Assembly (NCBI RefSeq): GCF_000176135.1
Contig: NZ_ACZN01000016.1
Location: forward strand, 620,001-684,000
DNA length: 64,000 nucleotides
Direction: 5' to 3'
From: Vibrio coralliilyticus ATCC BAA-450
GTDB taxonomy: Bacteria; Pseudomonadota; Gammaproteobacteria; Enterobacterales; Vibrionaceae
Below, piece after piece: positions 61,366-64,000 of the stretch (within the stretch, counting starts at the first letter, position 1; every line of letters starts with the position of its first letter). The position numbers were made by a program, and so were the translations under genes. Below the pieces are notes generated by a model. It was not told the origin of the DNA. It did not search any database and saw only the letters and a list, made by a program, of their open reading frames with translations.

Positions 61366-63000
61366 TTAAAGCTTCGCTAATGTTTCCCCAGGCTTCCCTT
61401 TTGCTCGAGGCATTTTGTCCACCTTTTTAATTAGTTTAAGCAGTTTTGAAGCATTCCAGCCAGTTTCTTGCTGAGAAAAACGTGATTTTTGCATTTCATC
61501 CAATTCATTTTGGATATCGGCAAGAAGTGCCTTATCACTAATCTGGGCCTCCTGGAGCCATTCAGTAGCGCAATGCTGTGCTTTAAAGTGATCTTGCTCT
61601 TCAAGTGCTGAAACCAAGCGGCCACTTGTATCGAGTGGTGCGATTGGCTTCTGCTGGGTTTCCACGCTAGTGTTTCGTTTTCTGAATAGTAAAACGGTTG
61701 TGATAACCCAAAGCAGGGCAAACAGCGCTGTGAGATAAGGCCAAAAACCGGGATCTTTGACAGTGACCGTTTTTACTTCGGTTGGCGCTGAATACTGAGA
61801 CGCTGGCACTGGAATATTTAGGCTCTCTCCCGGGCTGACAGCTAACGCTATACCATCTAGATGAGCGGTTTTCTGCTGTTTGTTCTGGCTATCCCACCAA
61901 TTGAGATTGATCTCTGAAAGTTGAACATCACCAGTTTGCTGAGGAATGAGTACCTGCTTCAATGTCATGCGCGTGAAACCATTCTCTAGCTGGGTGAACT
62001 GAGGCTTTTCTTCGTACACGCGAATGCCTTGCGGATAGCTGATCTTCAGGTTCGGGAAACGGTCAGAAGAGAGCCCTTCAATGTCCAAGGTGACTTCACG
62101 TGTAATCGAATCGCCCACTTTAGCCTGATGCGTGGTTGATGAAGGAATCGGTTCCCCGTTCGCCGCGACCCATGTTTGTGTTAGCTTAAGCTCCGATGTC
62201 GGCAGCCATACACCACTGTAGCCAGCGGGTTTATCTTCGACTTTGATAGCAAAGGTTTTTGCTGGCGTATCAACCGAGATCAGTTTGTTGGTCCCTGTTC
62301 GATCATTGCCATAAACAACAGAACCTTTGAATGCTGCACCTTTTAGTGTGTATTCGCCGGGCTGGTTTGCCGTTACGCGATAGGCTTGGTCAAGTACAGT
62401 GACTTCCACGCCACCGAGAACGCTTTGATACTGCTTTGGTTCACCGATTTGAGCTAAGGTCAATCCATCGACTTGAGGAGGGATGACATTAGGGCTTTGC
62501 AGGCGTCTCGGATCTGCTTTAATGATCAGGCGAGTACGTAATGAGGCACTTTCATTTGGGTAAAGCGTCGTCTTATCAAGTGAACTGCGTAGCTCAACTA
62601 AGTCGGATACTTTAGGCTCATCGGTGTCCATAGTAACCTGAATAGCAATCGGCTTTGAGCTCGCCCCGTTGACTGTAAAAGCGGGAATATTGGCAACGCC
62701 AAGTGTTTGAGCGGCTAGTGTTAGGTTCCACTCACTGCGTGTACTGCGGTCACCATTGACTATGTTGATCGAAGAGCCAAAACTAGGTCGTCCAACATAA
62801 AAATCTTTTTCCAGTGCGCTGAAATCAATATCATCGGAAGAGACTTTTTCGTCGACTACAACGCGAAGTTGGAACACTTCGTTCTTGACGACTTTATTCT
62901 TGCTGACGGTCGCCCAGACATTTGCCGCCATAGCGGCAGGGCTGACAAAAGATAAAGCCAGCGCCACTAAGCTAATCAGTTTCATTATTTGTCGATTCAT
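61366..63000 (-). CDS. BatD-like protein
   Basis: 544 residues from ATG 63000, two bases after the stop of the upstream gene. Signal peptide 1-25 (ends AMA-ANVWA). Several immunoglobulin-like beta domains with BatD hallmarks (VFQLRVVVDEKVSSDDIDFSAL, PSFGSSINIVNG) fill about 26-415. A membrane segment (about 428-449, FWPYLTALFALLWVITTVLLF) and a cytoplasmic helical tail follow. Bat proteins form a membrane complex with MoxR ATPases and VWA proteins, linked to oxygen or stress tolerance. Last gene of a leftward Bat-type operon that enters from the right edge. Confidence 0.88.
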   Translation of the reverse strand: MNRQIMKLISLVALALSFVSPAAMAANVWATVSKNKVVKNEVFQLRVVVDEKVSSDDIDFSALEKDFYVGRPSFGSSINIVNGDRSTRSEWNLTLAAQTLGVANIPAFTVNGASSKPIAIQVTMDTDEPKVSDLVELRSSLDKTTLYPNESASLRTRLIIKADPRRLQSPNVIPPQVDGLTLAQIGEPKQYQSVLGGVEVTVLDQAYRVTANQPGEYTLKGAAFKGSVVYGNDRTGTNKLISVDTPAKTFAIKVEDKPAGYSGVWLPTSELKLTQTWVAANGEPIPSSTTHQAKVGDSITREVTLDIEGLSSDRFPNLKISYPQGIRVYEEKPQFTQLENGFTRMTLKQVLIPQQTGDVQLSEINLNWWDSQNKQQKTAHLDGIALAVSPGESLNIPVPASQYSAPTEVKTVTVKDPGFWPYLTALFALLWVITTVLLFRKRNTSVETQQKPIAPLDTSGRLVSALEEQDHFKAQHCATEWLQEAQISDKALLADIQNELDEMQKSRFSQQETGWNASKLLKLIKKVDKMPRAKGKPGETLAKL

Positions 63001-63002
63001 AG

Positions 63003-64000
<998 letters not shown>

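Overview
The window reads as part of a Vibrio chromosome, most likely the smaller chromosome 2. The case rests on gene content and order. A complete heme-uptake locus (hutBCD, exbBD, tonB, hutWXZ) is followed by malK and divergent malEFG. There is also a quorum-sensing Qrr small RNA with a sigma-54 promoter, a CsrB-type small RNA, a Zur-controlled M23 endopeptidase and codBA. Base composition is moderate over most of the window and visibly AT-richer in the first 9.7 kb. The species cannot be fixed by eye.

Layout. Positions 1-9.7 kb are accessory: seven mostly unrecognised genes on both strands, among them the 3' part of a very large protein overlapped by a small partner gene, two membrane proteins (one with a putAbiC phage abortive-infection domain) and two small genes. 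This looks like a defence island. It ends near a fragment resembling the 3' end of a serine tRNA, a possible attachment scar. 9.8-13.5 kb: a ShyB-like cell-wall endopeptidase under a Zur box, then an AraC regulator divergent from a sugar-efflux MFS gene. 13.5-21.4 kb: heme uptake and use, in two divergent operons around a Fur-like box. 21.4-27.0 kb: maltose ABC transporter with MalT-like and CRP-like sites and an RNA hairpin between malE and malF. 27-35.7 kb: an 8-stranded outer-membrane barrel, an SgrR-like regulator, a thioesterase, a lipoprotein hydrolase, a long GAPDH, and a porin with a small periplasmic binding protein. 35.8-38.9 kb: hybrid sensor kinase and dCMP deaminase. 39.1-44.3 kb: a VarA/UvrY-type box plus a CsrB-type sRNA, a TerC protein, codBA with PurR-like and CRP-like sites, and a Qrr sRNA with sigma-54 promoter and LuxO box. 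44.3-51 kb: a YiaVW-like pair with AraC regulator, two lipoproteins, and an RstAB-like two-component system beside a second VarA-like inverted repeat. 51-64 kb: mostly household metabolism and transport (PdxR-type regulator, amidotransferase, amino-acid exporters, oxidoreductase, OsmC, maltose acetyltransferase, YddG, L,D-transpeptidase) and a Bat-type locus (BatD plus a VWA/TPR protein with a 32-glutamine microsatellite) that runs off the right edge.

How it fits together. Several modules are nutrient-responsive: zinc (Zur), iron/heme (Fur), maltose (MalT/CRP) and purine/pyrimidine (PurR/CRP). The two regulatory RNAs lie about 4 kb apart. Both are known parts of the Vibrio VarSA-Csr and LuxO-Qrr circuit that sets quorum-sensing output. 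The least explained part is the left-hand island.
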